A program made the translations under genes and the position numbers. Shown piece by piece: positions 34,675 through 43,314 of a DNA stretch of 64,000 nucleotides (positions are counted from its first letter, which is position 1; the number at the start of each line of letters is the position of its first letter). Below the pieces are notes generated by a model. That model made no database searches and was not told the origin of the DNA. It saw only the letters and a list, made by a program, of their open reading frames with translations. The DNA is from Bin5 sp022827195 (GTDB taxonomy: Bacteria; Chloroflexota; Anaerolineae; Caldilineales; Caldilineaceae), in the NCBI GenBank assembly GCA_965208275.1, contig OZ242331.1, positions 124,001 to 188,000 of the forward strand, read 5' to 3'.

Positions 34675-37567
34675 GTCGGAACTCTGACTGCTCGCCGCTG
34701 CCCGGCACGTGGCAGACCTGCCGGAAATTGAGCCCGGGGTGGTCATCGCCGAACTCTTCCGTAATCTGCCAGAGTTCGGGGCTGTCCAGAAAGACTGACA
34801 TAACGGCTGCGCATGCTGCTACCGGATTGGGCACCGAATAATATGCCGTCAACCAGGAGCGGGCCGCTCTGCCATATCTGTTTTCCGGTTGCTCTTCGGC
34901 AAGGCTCTCCAATAACGCTTCAGCCTCTGGCCTCTCGTCATTCAAAGTCAGAGCTTGCACCAGGCGGAAGTTTGCCAGCCCTCGTAGCAGCTCCATCTCC
35001 TCTTCCGGATCCGTGCCCTGCGTGCTGCACGGCTTCAGTGACGGCAATTCGAGGATTTCTCTGTACATCTCAATCGCTGTGGCATAGCCGGATGGGTTTC
35101 CCCTTTGGCCTGCTGCCTGGAGTGCCACGTTCGCCTCTATCAGCCTCAATCCCAAGCAGTTGCTTGCCTCGTCGGTACGGTCATAGGACCAGGTGTAGCG
35201 GCGCAGAGGGGAGCCGTCTATACTGTACCAGATTTCGGTACGGGAGACGGCCAGCCCGTCTTCATCCATGCCGCTGACGCCGCCTCTCAGCCACAAGCGG
35301 CGGATTTGGGGCAGGGTAGTATCGCCAAAACTCGCAACGTCAACCAAGGCTGTACCTTCAGCAATCGTGGCGTCAGTTCCGAGTATCGACCGGTAGGAGC
35401 CGGTCTCCCTGTCCCACGTGATCACCTCCACGTGCAGCAGGCAGTAAGTCGTGCACCGCTCCCGTTGCCAGACCAAATCGGGCTGGCCGTCGCCATTGGC
35501 ATCGCCCAAGGCCAGGAGTTTCGGCTCGCCGCGTTCCTTCGGGTCATAGGCGGTCTGAAAGCTTCCGTCTTCCAGCTGATGCAGTATCAGGAGCACGCCT
35601 TCTGTGCCGTTACGCCCGTAGCCGCCGGCGCCGGTGATAGCCGGGGCCGCGATCAGATCTCTCAGGCCGTCCCAGTTCAAGTCATGGAACAGCAGACCGC
35701 CCCGTTCGTCGCTCAATGCGTCGCAGGAACGTAGCCAGGTTGCTATCGACTCGGGCGGATCTTGCTGGTCTCCGCTGCCCGAGGAGGCCGTCGAGGCCAG
35801 GTTCGCAGCCGCCGGGAGAGCGGTCCGGTAGTCCGTGACAGCGGAAGGGCAATCCGGCAACCCCTCAATCTGAACCAAGGTCGGCTCAGGCTCTTCCGGC
35901 GGCGCCAACTCCAGGATTGGGCAGACATCCTCTGGGGCGAATGTTGGATTTGCGTATCCGTAATCGACCAAAATGTCGACAACGCCCGGCATAACCTCGG
36001 CGTAGACGCCCACTACTTTGCAGGCGGAGCGCGGGTCGCCTGTCAGCAGATAGTTGTCCAGCCAGCGCCGGGCCACGCCGGCATAGATCTGATCGCCGTA
36101 CTCGTCTTCCATCCGTTGTACAAGCGCCGTAGCCTCTATGGGATTTCCCTGATAGCCCATGATGACAGCCAATCGGAACAGGGCAAAGCTTCGCAATTCG
36201 GACAGTTCGCCGGGACGCTTCCAGCAGGCTTTCAGGCGCTCATTCTCCGCTACATCCGTATAGAGCCACTGTGCCTTTTCCAAGTAGCGTTCGTCTGTAA
36301 AGGCCCTGTTGGCGTCGATTAGGCTGTGATAGAGGCAGTCGCTAGACGCGAAGATTTCATCTTTCAGGGCATAGGGCGCGCCGCCCGTGCTGGTCCACAC
36401 GGCTGTGCGCTTACGTTGTGGACCAGCATCTGCCCCCGCGTACTCCCCGCCGGTCAAGTGAATCTCCTTGACCCTTCCACTTCCGCTGTTGGCGTTCAAG
36501 GACACAGAGGCCGATGCCATCGTGATCGTGCCTTTGGTCCAGTCCCGCCAGGCCACGCCGTCCCAACTGCGGACGTGGACCGTGAGGAAGCAGGCGTTGG
36601 CCCCGCAGACGGTATCGGCCCAAACCACGTCGGTTCGGTTGTCACCGTTGATGTCCTGCGTGGCCAGCAGTTCTATTGTACCGTTGGCGGTGGCTGCGAA
36701 GCTCAGCGAATGGGCCTTGCCGCCGCTGAGAATCACCAGTTCCTCTTGATTGTCCTTGCCACTGGGCGATCTGCTTCCGCTTCGAGAGTCTGCCGGCGCG
36801 CTGTTCTGGCCATTGGTTCCGCTCGGCGTATAGACGAGAACTGCGTCATCCACTCGATCGGAGTTGAGGTCGGTACTCGTAAGCGTCTTCAGGTCGGCAC
36901 CGCAGTCGGCCAGAAAAGATGCAAGTTGGACGCGTCGGTTGGCCGCGGGTATACCGAAAAGGTCGGTCAGCGCCGGGCCCAGATCGTTGGTTGCGCCCGG
37001 GCACGGTGGGAGCGTAACGGGAGTGGGAACTGGCAGGCTGATGCGCGGCATAAACAGCGGCGCTGGCTCACTTGTGGGCTCCTGGGTAAGACTCTCCTCA
37101 CCGGCCACTGGGGTACCCTCAGGCAGCGGGGCAACTGGCAGCCCTTCTTCGGTGGGTGTCGGCAGCAGGGCCGGGATCAGGAGCCGCTCACCGACAATCA
37201 GGGCATTGTCGGGGCGCAGTTGTTTCGGGTTGGCCGCCTGCAATTCGGTGACTGACATGCCGAATATTCCGGCAACTGAAATCCAGCCGTCCCCTCGCTG
37301 CACGATATAAAATGTATCCTTCCAACGAGGTGAGTTTGGAATGAAGAGCCGCTCACCGACAATGAGCCAGCCGTTCGGGCGGACCGATTCAGGGTTTGCC
37401 TCCTGTAGCTGACTCACGGTCAGACCGACGCGCTGGGCCACTAGCGGCCAGCTGTCTCCCGGCTGCACCGTATATGTATAGCCGTTTTCCTGCGCCGAAA
37501 CGGCAACGATCTGCAATAGGCAAATGAGCGCGATCGAAAGGAACGCCAGTCGCAACGCCAGCCTCAT
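34658..37567 (-). CDS. Secreted LysM protein with two FG-GAP/TPR-like repeat halves
   Basis: A 969-residue exported protein. A signal peptide (residues 1-26) is followed by two LysM domains (about 31-77 and 86-132: YTVQPGDSWPLVAQRVGLTV and FYIVQRGDGWISVAGIFGMS), then a Pro-rich linker. The remainder is a duplication: two ~370-residue halves, each with a CP start, an acidic DLNxD and DxNGDxxxDVVW calcium-type motif pair, a CxxxC-like segment, and a helical tail ending RRWL/RSWL plus P-x-x-AC. LysM domains bind peptidoglycan; the rest may be a propeller with TPR-like helices. The chosen start ATG 37567 has AGGAG six bases upstream; ATG 37609 is less likely. Confidence 0.8.
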   Translation of the reverse strand: MRLALRLAFLSIALICLLQIVAVSAQENGYTYTVQPGDSWPLVAQRVGLTVSQLQEANPESVRPNGWLIVGERLFIPNSPRWKDTFYIVQRGDGWISVAGIFGMSVTELQAANPKQLRPDNALIVGERLLIPALLPTPTEEGLPVAPLPEGTPVAGEESLTQEPTSEPAPLFMPRISLPVPTPVTLPPCPGATNDLGPALTDLFGIPAANRRVQLASFLADCGADLKTLTSTDLNSDRVDDAVLVYTPSGTNGQNSAPADSRSGSRSPSGKDNQEELVILSGGKAHSLSFAATANGTIELLATQDINGDNRTDVVWADTVCGANACFLTVHVRSWDGVAWRDWTKGTITMASASVSLNANSGSGRVKEIHLTGGEYAGADAGPQRKRTAVWTSTGGAPYALKDEIFASSDCLYHSLIDANRAFTDERYLEKAQWLYTDVAENERLKACWKRPGELSELRSFALFRLAVIMGYQGNPIEATALVQRMEDEYGDQIYAGVARRWLDNYLLTGDPRSACKVVGVYAEVMPGVVDILVDYGYANPTFAPEDVCPILELAPPEEPEPTLVQIEGLPDCPSAVTDYRTALPAAANLASTASSGSGDQQDPPESIATWLRSCDALSDERGGLLFHDLNWDGLRDLIAAPAITGAGGYGRNGTEGVLLILHQLEDGSFQTAYDPKERGEPKLLALGDANGDGQPDLVWQRERCTTYCLLHVEVITWDRETGSYRSILGTDATIAEGTALVDVASFGDTTLPQIRRLWLRGGVSGMDEDGLAVSRTEIWYSIDGSPLRRYTWSYDRTDEASNCLGLRLIEANVALQAAGQRGNPSGYATAIEMYREILELPSLKPCSTQGTDPEEEMELLRGLANFRLVQALTLNDERPEAEALLESLAEEQPENRYGRAARSWLTAYYSVPNPVAACAAVMSVFLDSPELWQITEEFGDDHPGLNFRQVCHVPGSGEQSEFRLTPNW

Positions 37568-37667
37568 CGCATGCTCCTGCTGATAAACAGAGTCAGTTTT
37601 ACGCTTCAACAGCCAGGCTCCTGCTCGAAAGCTGTCACCTGACGCTGAAGATAAAAGGGGGTGCCCT

Positions 37668-37679
37668 TTAGTATACTAA
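37668..37679. repeat. Perfect palindrome between divergent genes
   Basis: TTAGTATACTAA is a perfect 12-base palindrome in the gap between the LysM gene and the methyltransferase-like gene. Its position, 101 bases from the minus-strand start and 84 from the plus-strand start, fits an operator, though nothing identifies the regulator. Confidence 0.35.
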
Positions 37680-37727
37680 CTGTCAATCCGGTGTACAAGC
37701 AACGCGCCCAAAGTTTGCTTTGTACGA

Positions 37728-37756
37728 TTGGCTGCCCCCTGCTCGCGGGGTACAAT
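37728..37756 (+). promoter_or_regulatory. Promoter for the methyltransferase-like gene; leaderless
   Basis: TTGGCT (37728-37733) and TACAAT (37751-37756) are 17 bases apart. The expected transcription start falls at about 37763, which is the ATG itself, so the message would carry no 5' leader. No Shine-Dalgarno is present. Confidence 0.55.
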
Positions 37757-37762
37757 GCAGCG

Positions 37763-39193
37763 ATGAACTCGACCGTTTCCGTAGAATTGACGCGCATGGC
37801 TGCCACCGGAGAGGCGATTGGTCGCGACGAAGAAGGCCACCTGGTCTTCGTCGCCGATGCGGTCCCAGGCGAGACGGTGGAGGTGGAGATCGTTCACGAG
37901 GGCCAGCGCTGGCGGCGCGGCCTCCTGCGCCGTGTGCTCGCGGCGAGTCCCGATCGCATCGAGGCTACCTGCCCGCACTTTGGCCCCCCTCAACCTGTGA
38001 CCTTGGGCGACGGAGTCCTCGTCAATCCTTCCTGGAGAAGAGCCGGATGCTCGGGCTGTCAGTGGCAGCAGATCGATTATGAGCGACAGCTGGCCCTGAA
38101 GAGAGAGATTGCCGTCGAAATCCTGGCGCGGGAAGGCGGGCTGGACAGGTCAAGACGAAAGAGCAGAGAGATTGCCAACCAATTGGTGGCGGAGGTAATT
38201 GCCATTGCCGCGCCCGAAGGCGATATCACAGCGGCCGCGCCTCCCGTTTTGGATTTCGGCTTCCGCACACAGATGAGATTCAATCTGGCTGAATCCGGAC
38301 GACTGACTTACCCGGCCCGCGGTGGTGAACAGCTGGAGGTTGACACCTGCCCCCTGCTGCATCCCCAACTCGCAAAGCTATTCGCGGGATTCGTGGAAGG
38401 CCAGGGCGGCGAACAGGGTGAACAGGGAGTAAGCGCTTCATACCTCGGCGTAACCTTGGCGGCTGGCGGAACAGCCGGGCCGATGAGCGACGCCGATAAG
38501 AGCGTGCTAGTCCTCCACAGCGACCGAGGCGACCTGCCCAATATTGAACTCGACCAACCGGCAAGTGTCTTCCTGCTGCATGAAGCCGACGAGCCTTCTC
38601 TTGAACTCCTGGTGGGTGACTGGAGCTACAATGTGGGGGTCGCGGGCCACCGGCTGACGGCTTACCCGCCCGTCGAAGACTTTCCTGGCAGCGGTCATCT
38701 GCTGGCTGATGAGGTCTTGGCGGCTGTGGCTGAGGAACTCCTTGAACTCAAGACGTTTGAACACCTCTTGGAACTGGGGGCCGGTATCGGTGCACGAACG
38801 ATACTTTTGGCCGAACGGGTCGCTACCGTTGTCTCCGTTGAGGAATCGGCTCTGGGCGCGGCTGCCCTGCGCGCCAATCTGGCCGAAAAGGACAACGCCG
38901 ACGCATGGCACGGTGCGATGCTCCCCACGATTCGCAAGCTGCGTCGCGCCGAATATCGCTTCGATGCCGCCTTGGTTGCTCCCCCCGATCGACAAATCGA
39001 GCCGGAGCTGTTTTCGCTGCTTACTCGTATGAGGATTCGCCGCTGCGGCCTGATCACGGACGACCTGACGCGCCTGGCTCGCGCCCTAGCCGATGTGGAC
39101 GAGGCCGGGTACCGCCTTGCCGCGGTCCAGCCGATTGACCTCCGGCCCCATCATTCGAACGTTACTCTCGTCGCCCGCTTCGACCGGAAGTGA
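37763..39193 (+). CDS. TRAM-domain RlmD/RumA-like methyltransferase homologue, active site lost
   Basis: A 476-residue relative of the 23S rRNA 5-methyluridine methyltransferases. The N-terminal TRAM domain (VELTRMAATGEAIGRDEEGH) and the Cys set for a [4Fe-4S] cluster (CPHFG, CSGCQW, DTCPLL) are preserved, as is the SAM motif LELGAGIGARTILLAE. In RumA/RlmD the catalytic Cys lies in SCxPxTLARD and a Glu in HVE; here the aligned region is TDDLTRLARAL with Asp at residue 433 and NVT near the end, and the DPPR motif is APPDRQ. It may bind RNA without methylating, or use a different chemistry. Followed with a 4-base overlap by a GTG of the acetyltransferase frame. Confidence 0.75.
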   Translation: MNSTVSVELTRMAATGEAIGRDEEGHLVFVADAVPGETVEVEIVHEGQRWRRGLLRRVLAASPDRIEATCPHFGPPQPVTLGDGVLVNPSWRRAGCSGCQWQQIDYERQLALKREIAVEILAREGGLDRSRRKSREIANQLVAEVIAIAAPEGDITAAAPPVLDFGFRTQMRFNLAESGRLTYPARGGEQLEVDTCPLLHPQLAKLFAGFVEGQGGEQGEQGVSASYLGVTLAAGGTAGPMSDADKSVLVLHSDRGDLPNIELDQPASVFLLHEADEPSLELLVGDWSYNVGVAGHRLTAYPPVEDFPGSGHLLADEVLAAVAEELLELKTFEHLLELGAGIGARTILLAERVATVVSVEESALGAAALRANLAEKDNADAWHGAMLPTIRKLRRAEYRFDAALVAPPDRQIEPELFSLLTRMRIRRCGLITDDLTRLARALADVDEAGYRLAAVQPIDLRPHHSNVTLVARFDRK

Positions 39194-39228
39194 AATGGAA
39201 GGCGCAAACTTATGAGGAGTTGCAGGAG

Positions 39229-40080
39229 ATGAGCCCTTCAATTGAGATTCGTACATTGAGTTCTGTCGAAGACTGCCGGACCCTGCAGGCCGTCCAGGAC
39301 CTGATCTGGGGCGGGGATACAATGTCGATTCACGTGCTGGTGACGCAGTCTAATCACGGTGGGCTGCTCCAGGGGGCATTTGCCAGCGAGGGCGCGGAAG
39401 ATACGGATGGCATGGTCGGCTTTTCGTTTGGCTGGCCCGCGTTCGCCTTCGACAGCTCCGGCGGGCGCAAGCTCAAGTTTCGTAGTCACATTATGGGCGT
39501 GTTGCCCGCGTGGCACGGGCGCGGTATCGGCCTCGAATTGAAGAAATCGCAGCGGGAAGAGCTTCTCCGCCAGGGCTGGACCGACCACGTCACCTGGACC
39601 TATGATCCGCTGCAGCGTGTGAATGCACGGCTGAACGTCTGTCGTCTTGGCGCTGTCTGTACCACCTATGTGCGCAACGTCTACGGTGAGATGACCGACA
39701 GCCTTAACACCGGTGTACCCACCGACCGCTTTGAGCTGGACTGGTATCTGAATAGTCCGAGGGTGCACACGGCTCTCGGTGGCAACGCATTGACCGCATG
39801 GCGCACCACCGAACTGCAGCGTGCCGCCACACGGCCCCAGCGCCGCGGCGACCGGCTGCGCGCGCCGCTGGGGCCGCCGCCGGTCCCCGACGGCCGTCCT
39901 TTCGCGCTTCCGCTGCCCGATAGTGTCGATGCCCTTCGCCAGGCCGGCGGCACACTGTTGTACGACTGGCGCATGTTTGTCCGCCAGGCCGCCGAAAGCT
40001 GCTACAGCGCCGGCTACATGCTGGTTGACTGCCTACAAGTCGATCAAGAGTGGCACTATATCTTTGCCCCGCCGGACTGA
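39229..40080 (+). CDS. GNAT family acetyltransferase
   Basis: A 283-residue protein of the COG3375-type GNAT group. Beginning IEIRTLSSVEDCRTLQAVQD, it has the acetyl-CoA-binding Q/R-x-x-G-x-G/A motif as PAWHGRGIGLELKKSQREEL, followed by the characteristic TWTYDPLQRVNARLNVCRLG and the CxTYVRNVYGEM segment. ATG 39229 is the best start: IEIRTL is the usual first strand; the frame starts with GTG at 39190, overlapping the methyltransferase-like stop. COG3375 proteins are annotated as predicted acetyltransferases; acceptor unknown. Confidence 0.83.
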   Translation: MSPSIEIRTLSSVEDCRTLQAVQDLIWGGDTMSIHVLVTQSNHGGLLQGAFASEGAEDTDGMVGFSFGWPAFAFDSSGGRKLKFRSHIMGVLPAWHGRGIGLELKKSQREELLRQGWTDHVTWTYDPLQRVNARLNVCRLGAVCTTYVRNVYGEMTDSLNTGVPTDRFELDWYLNSPRVHTALGGNALTAWRTTELQRAATRPQRRGDRLRAPLGPPPVPDGRPFALPLPDSVDALRQAGGTLLYDWRMFVRQAAESCYSAGYMLVDCLQVDQEWHYIFAPPD

Positions 40081-40174
40081 CTTTTTTTCCGGCGGCCGGG
40101 CCTTCTCCTTCTGCCCGCACCTGCGGCAGGCCCCGACGCTGCGGCGATTCCAAAGGGCGGTCATTCGGCCGAAA

Positions 40175-40203
40175 TTGACGCTTGCGACTCTCTTCGGTAT
40201 ACT
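40175..40203 (+). promoter_or_regulatory. Sigma-70 type promoter for sodN
   Basis: TTGACG (40175-40180) and TATACT (40198-40203) are separated by 17 bases, leaving a leader of roughly 95 bases before the sodN start at 40307. Confidence 0.75.
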
Positions 40204-40210
40204 TCCACTG

Positions 40211-40237
40211 CCTGCAGACGCAGAGAGATTCTGCAGG
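40211..40237 (+). promoter_or_regulatory. Inverted repeat at the start of the sodN leader
   Basis: CCTGCAG (40211-40217) and CTGCAGG (40231-40237) form a perfect 7-base inverted repeat with a 13-base spacer directly at the predicted transcription start. It could be an operator for a metal regulator or a 5' mRNA hairpin. Confidence 0.45.
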
Positions 40238-40306
40238 TTGTATGAGTCTCCGAATACTCTGGTCCGCTACATTCTCTGACCTACTTCAACACAGAAAGGA
40301 TTCCAC

Positions 40307-40756
40307 ATGATTCAGGAAGCCATCGCCAAGCTCGTTGCCAGAACCGCAGTCGAAACAGCCAGCGCCCACTGCGACGGCCCCTGCGGTGTCTACGACCCGG
40401 CATCCGCGCGCATTGCCGCCGAAGCAGCACTTTCGATGACCAAGAAGATAATCGCACTGGGACCCGCGGACACCGATTCCAATACCTATTCACGCTTCGT
40501 CAGCATTAAGGAAGAGCAGGCGCACCTGGCCAAGACCGAGTTGCTCGTGCTGTGGACCGACTATTTTAAGCCGGAGCACCTGGAGGGCTGCCCCGACCTG
40601 CACGAAAAGTTCTGGAACGCGGCCAAGCTCTGCTCAGCTGTCAAGCAGGGAGTTGACGAGGACGCGGCCAACGCGCTCATGGCCGCCATCGAGGACATTC
40701 ACAACGTCTTCTGGGCCTCGAAGAGCCGCGAGGTAGAATATTACGTGGCTTCCTGA
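40307..40756 (+). CDS. sodN: Nickel-type superoxide dismutase
   Basis: A 149-residue Ni-SOD precursor, which disproportionates superoxide to oxygen and hydrogen peroxide. The nickel hook appears as HCDGPCGVYDP: after removal of 20 residues, His1, Cys2 and Cys6 (His21, Cys22, Cys26 of the precursor) supply the nickel ligands. The four-helix-bundle remainder includes KEEQAHLAKTELLVLWTDYF and the conserved FWNAAKLCSAVKQGVDE. The Asp-Gly of HCDGPC differs from the common HCDLPC. AAAGGA lies about 9 bases before the ATG. The dedicated maturation protease follows 78 bases later. Confidence 0.95.
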   Translation: MIQEAIAKLVARTAVETASAHCDGPCGVYDPASARIAAEAALSMTKKIIALGPADTDSNTYSRFVSIKEEQAHLAKTELLVLWTDYFKPEHLEGCPDLHEKFWNAAKLCSAVKQGVDEDAANALMAAIEDIHNVFWASKSREVEYYVAS

Positions 40757-40789
40757 GCATTGACGTTTCAAGGGTAGGCAAAACGATTG

Positions 40790-40819
40790 ACGACCGGACT
40801 CCTTGCTGGGTCCGGTCGT
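40790..40819 (+). promoter_or_regulatory. Hairpin between sodN and sodX
   Basis: ACGACCGGAC (40790-40799) and GTCCGGTCGT (40810-40819) form a perfect 10-base stem with a 10-base loop, followed by TTCTTGTC. It could partly terminate transcription or protect the sodN message so that much more enzyme than protease is made. Confidence 0.6.
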
Positions 40820-40834
40820 TTCTTGTCGGAGAGA

Positions 40835-41203
40835 ATGATGGAAGCGGGGCTGCCCGCCAGCGGCTGGCGGGAACTGGTCCTCTGGCTCCTGCGCCGCCGC
40901 CGTCTTTTGCGCGTCAGCGGCGAATCGATGAAGCCGACGCTGCCCGCCGGCGCAGTCGTCATGATCGATCCCCGTGCATACCGCTTGCGGGCGCCACGCG
41001 AGGACGAGTTAGTCGTGGCGGACCATCCGCGTCAGGCCGACCTGCGCATCGTAAAGCGTGTGGCCGCAGTGATCGAGAGCCAGCGCGGTGACGTCCGGCT
41101 CCTGCTATCCAGCGACAACGCGGCCGCCGGCGCCGACAGCCGCGCCTTTGGCTCCATCGCGACAGAAAGCGTGCTGGGCAAGGTGACCAGCCGCCTACGC
41201 TGA
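40835..41203 (+). CDS. sodX: Ni-SOD maturation protease (S26 family)
   Basis: A 122-residue S26-family peptidase of the kind that removes the Ni-SOD propeptide to expose the nickel-binding His. The catalytic Ser is in SGESMKPTL (Ser31) and the general-base Lys in LRIVKRVAAV (Lys74). No convincing membrane anchor is present, consistent with the soluble SodX-type. ATG 40835 (or the adjacent 40838) behind CGGAGAGA is used; the open frame extends to 40787 into the hairpin. Its adjacency to sodN is the classic gene pair. Confidence 0.88.
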   Translation: MMEAGLPASGWRELVLWLLRRRRLLRVSGESMKPTLPAGAVVMIDPRAYRLRAPREDELVVADHPRQADLRIVKRVAAVIESQRGDVRLLLSSDNAAAGADSRAFGSIATESVLGKVTSRLR

Positions 41204-41263
41204 GCCTTTGGGGCCAGGATGAGAGGAATAGGGGAGCTGCGCCCGGGGGCACACCTTTGATCG

Positions 41264-42220
41264 CTACCGGCGCTGGCGCGGGTCAAGCGCGTCGCGCAGT
41301 CCGTCGCCTATGAAGTTTATACTAAGTATAGTTAGCGAAATGAACATGCCCGGCCATATGACAAGCCACGGGTTCTGCGTGATGAAATCCTTATTCTCAA
41401 ACAGAAGCCGACCCCAGGTCGGAACGTTCGAAGGGAATCCTAGGCCCAGAAACGAGAGCGCCGACTCGGTCAGGATCGCCGCCGCAACGCCCAGCGTGGC
41501 CGAAACGATGATGGGGCTGAGAACGTTGGGCAATATGTGCTGCCAGACTATGGTATGTTGGCGCGTCCCCACGCTGACGGCAGCCTCGACAAACTCCTTC
41601 TCTTTGACCGACAATACCGAACCCCTCACCACGCGCGCGGTCGGCATCCACCCCAGGATCCCGATCACGAATACGACCAGCAGAAAGATGCCCAGCTCCG
41701 GGCCGAGCCAAGCCTTAAGCGAGTCGCGGAACAACATGATGATCACGAGCAAAAGCGGTAGGCTGGGAAGCGCCAGCATCAGGTCGGTGAAGCGCATCAG
41801 CGGGTTGTCCAGCCGGCGGAAGTAGCCCGAGAGCACGCCTACCAGCGTACCGAACGTGATCGCAACCAGCATCGCCACCACGCCCACCGCCAGCGAAATC
41901 CGCCCGCCGAAGAGGTTGCGCGCCAGCGAGTCCCGCCCCAGGTCATCCGTGCCGAGTGGATAGGCGATCGAAGGCATTTGGTTTATCGATTCGAGGTCGT
42001 CAACGATGAAGCTGTACTCCGGGTCCACCGTGTAGACCAGCGGGCCGACGAGAACGCCCAACACGAGCAGCGCAAGTACGAATACGCCGCTGAGGGCCAG
42101 CGTGTGGCGCCGAAAGCGTAGCAAGACATCGCCCCACAGCGTGCGGAACCGCCGCTCGGGCAGGTTCGCGGCCAGGCTTTCGTTGTCGGCTGCGCTCTCT
42201 GTGCGGACGGCCATCTGCAC
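41264..42220 (-). CDS. Oligopeptide/dipeptide ABC permease (OppC/DppC type)
   Basis: A 318-residue inner-membrane permease with the N-terminal leader followed by a first helix and a binding-protein-dependent transport signature containing TARVVRGSVLSVKEKEFVEAA, the EAA loop that contacts the ATPases. The family-typical LPNVLSPIIVSATLGVAAAI segment is present. AGGAG precedes the ATG. The gene is 12 bases downstream of the OppB-type partner. No ATPase genes follow; the Ni-SOD genes are convergent. Confidence 0.93.
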   Translation of the reverse strand: MQMAVRTESAADNESLAANLPERRFRTLWGDVLLRFRRHTLALSGVFVLALLVLGVLVGPLVYTVDPEYSFIVDDLESINQMPSIAYPLGTDDLGRDSLARNLFGGRISLAVGVVAMLVAITFGTLVGVLSGYFRRLDNPLMRFTDLMLALPSLPLLLVIIMLFRDSLKAWLGPELGIFLLVVFVIGILGWMPTARVVRGSVLSVKEKEFVEAAVSVGTRQHTIVWQHILPNVLSPIIVSATLGVAAAILTESALSFLGLGFPSNVPTWGRLLFENKDFITQNPWLVIWPGMFISLTILSINFIGDGLRDALDPRQRR

Positions 42221-42232
42221 TCCTACGTTGGG

Positions 42233-43249
42233 CTAGCTGTAGCGGATACGCGGGTCGAGCACGCCGTAAATGACATCGGCGATCAGGTTGAAGACGACGA
42301 TTAGGCAGGCAAAAATAAATGTTACCGTCTGCACCAGCGGGATGTCATTGAGTTGAATCGCGCCAATCAAGAGCGCTCCGAGTCCGTTTACGCGGAAAAT
42401 CTGCTCGGTGATGATCGCGCCGCTAAAAATGGCCGGAATGCCAAGCGCGATTAGCGTGACAACAGGGATAAGGCTGTTGCGCAGAATGTGACGGATGACC
42501 ACGTAGCGCTCTCCGAACCCCTTGGCCGTGGCTGTCCGTACGTAGTCCATCGGGATGTTGTCGAGCATTGATGAGCGCGTGAAGCGGGCCAGAATCGCCG
42601 CTTGGAAAAAACCTAGAACCGCCACCGGCATGGCACTTTGTCTCAACTGCTCGACAAAGCTGTTCCAATCTACAATCTGAAGATTCGTGTCATAGATCAT
42701 GGGAAACCATTTGAGTTTCACACTAAATAACAGAATCATTAAGAGGCCTGTGAAGAAGGTCGGGATCGAATAGCCGATGAGCGAGATGAAGGTTCCAACC
42801 TGATCGAAGATCGAGTACTGTCGAATTGCAGAGATGACACCGATCGGCACCGCGATCGCAATCGCGACCAGATAGGCCAGCCCCACAACCCAGAGCGTCT
42901 GCGGTACGCGCTCCAGAATCATATCCATTACGGGAACGCCCCGACTGCCCCAGGAGGTCACCCGCAACCGCTTCTCCCCATCCCCGATCTGAATGTCGAA
43001 CGCGTTCTCGATCAGAGACAGCGGCTCATTGACAAAGAACTGGCGCATCCACAGCCCATACTTGATCGGAAAAGGCTCATCCAGCCCCATCGCCTTGCGA
43101 ATCTGCTGGCGGACCTCAGGGCGAACTGTCTCCGGCAGGGCGCTGGTCGGATCTCCGGGCGCGAGATCCAGCACCGCAAAGATGACAAAGCTTATCGCGA
43201 TGAGCGTTGGAATGACGGTCAAAATGCGGCGGACGAGATATTGGCCCAC
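42233..43249 (-). CDS. Oligopeptide/dipeptide ABC permease (OppB/DppB type)
   Basis: A 338-residue permease of the OppB type starting GQYLVRRILTVIPTLIAISF, with FTRSSMLDNIPMDYVRTATA as the EAA loop region and six membrane segments. GTG at 43249 is the start implied by the conserved N-terminus; its Shine-Dalgarno is weak and an intercistronic hairpin (43275-43303) lies just upstream. Together with the OppC-type gene and the binding protein it forms the membrane part of a peptide importer that must borrow ATPases, plausibly those at 10108-12209. Confidence 0.93.
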   Translation of the reverse strand: MGQYLVRRILTVIPTLIAISFVIFAVLDLAPGDPTSALPETVRPEVRQQIRKAMGLDEPFPIKYGLWMRQFFVNEPLSLIENAFDIQIGDGEKRLRVTSWGSRGVPVMDMILERVPQTLWVVGLAYLVAIAIAVPIGVISAIRQYSIFDQVGTFISLIGYSIPTFFTGLLMILLFSVKLKWFPMIYDTNLQIVDWNSFVEQLRQSAMPVAVLGFFQAAILARFTRSSMLDNIPMDYVRTATAKGFGERYVVIRHILRNSLIPVVTLIALGIPAIFSGAIITEQIFRVNGLGALLIGAIQLNDIPLVQTVTFIFACLIVVFNLIADVIYGVLDPRIRYS

Positions 43250-43274
43250 GTCGTGAATTGGGGAGATAGAGAAA

Positions 43275-43303
43275 GAGGGAGGAGAGTTTTTCTCTCCTCC
43301 CTC
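43275..43303 (-). promoter_or_regulatory. Strong intercistronic hairpin between binding protein and permeases
   Basis: GAGGGAGGAGAG (43275-43286) and CTCTCCTCCCTC (43292-43303) make a perfect 12-base stem with a 5-base loop, placed between the binding-protein stop and the permease start. In peptide and sugar importers such elements keep binding protein mRNA in excess over permease mRNA. On the minus strand the sequence that follows is TTTCTCTATCTC, not a full T-run. Confidence 0.7.
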
Positions 43304-43314
43304 CCTAATTCAGT

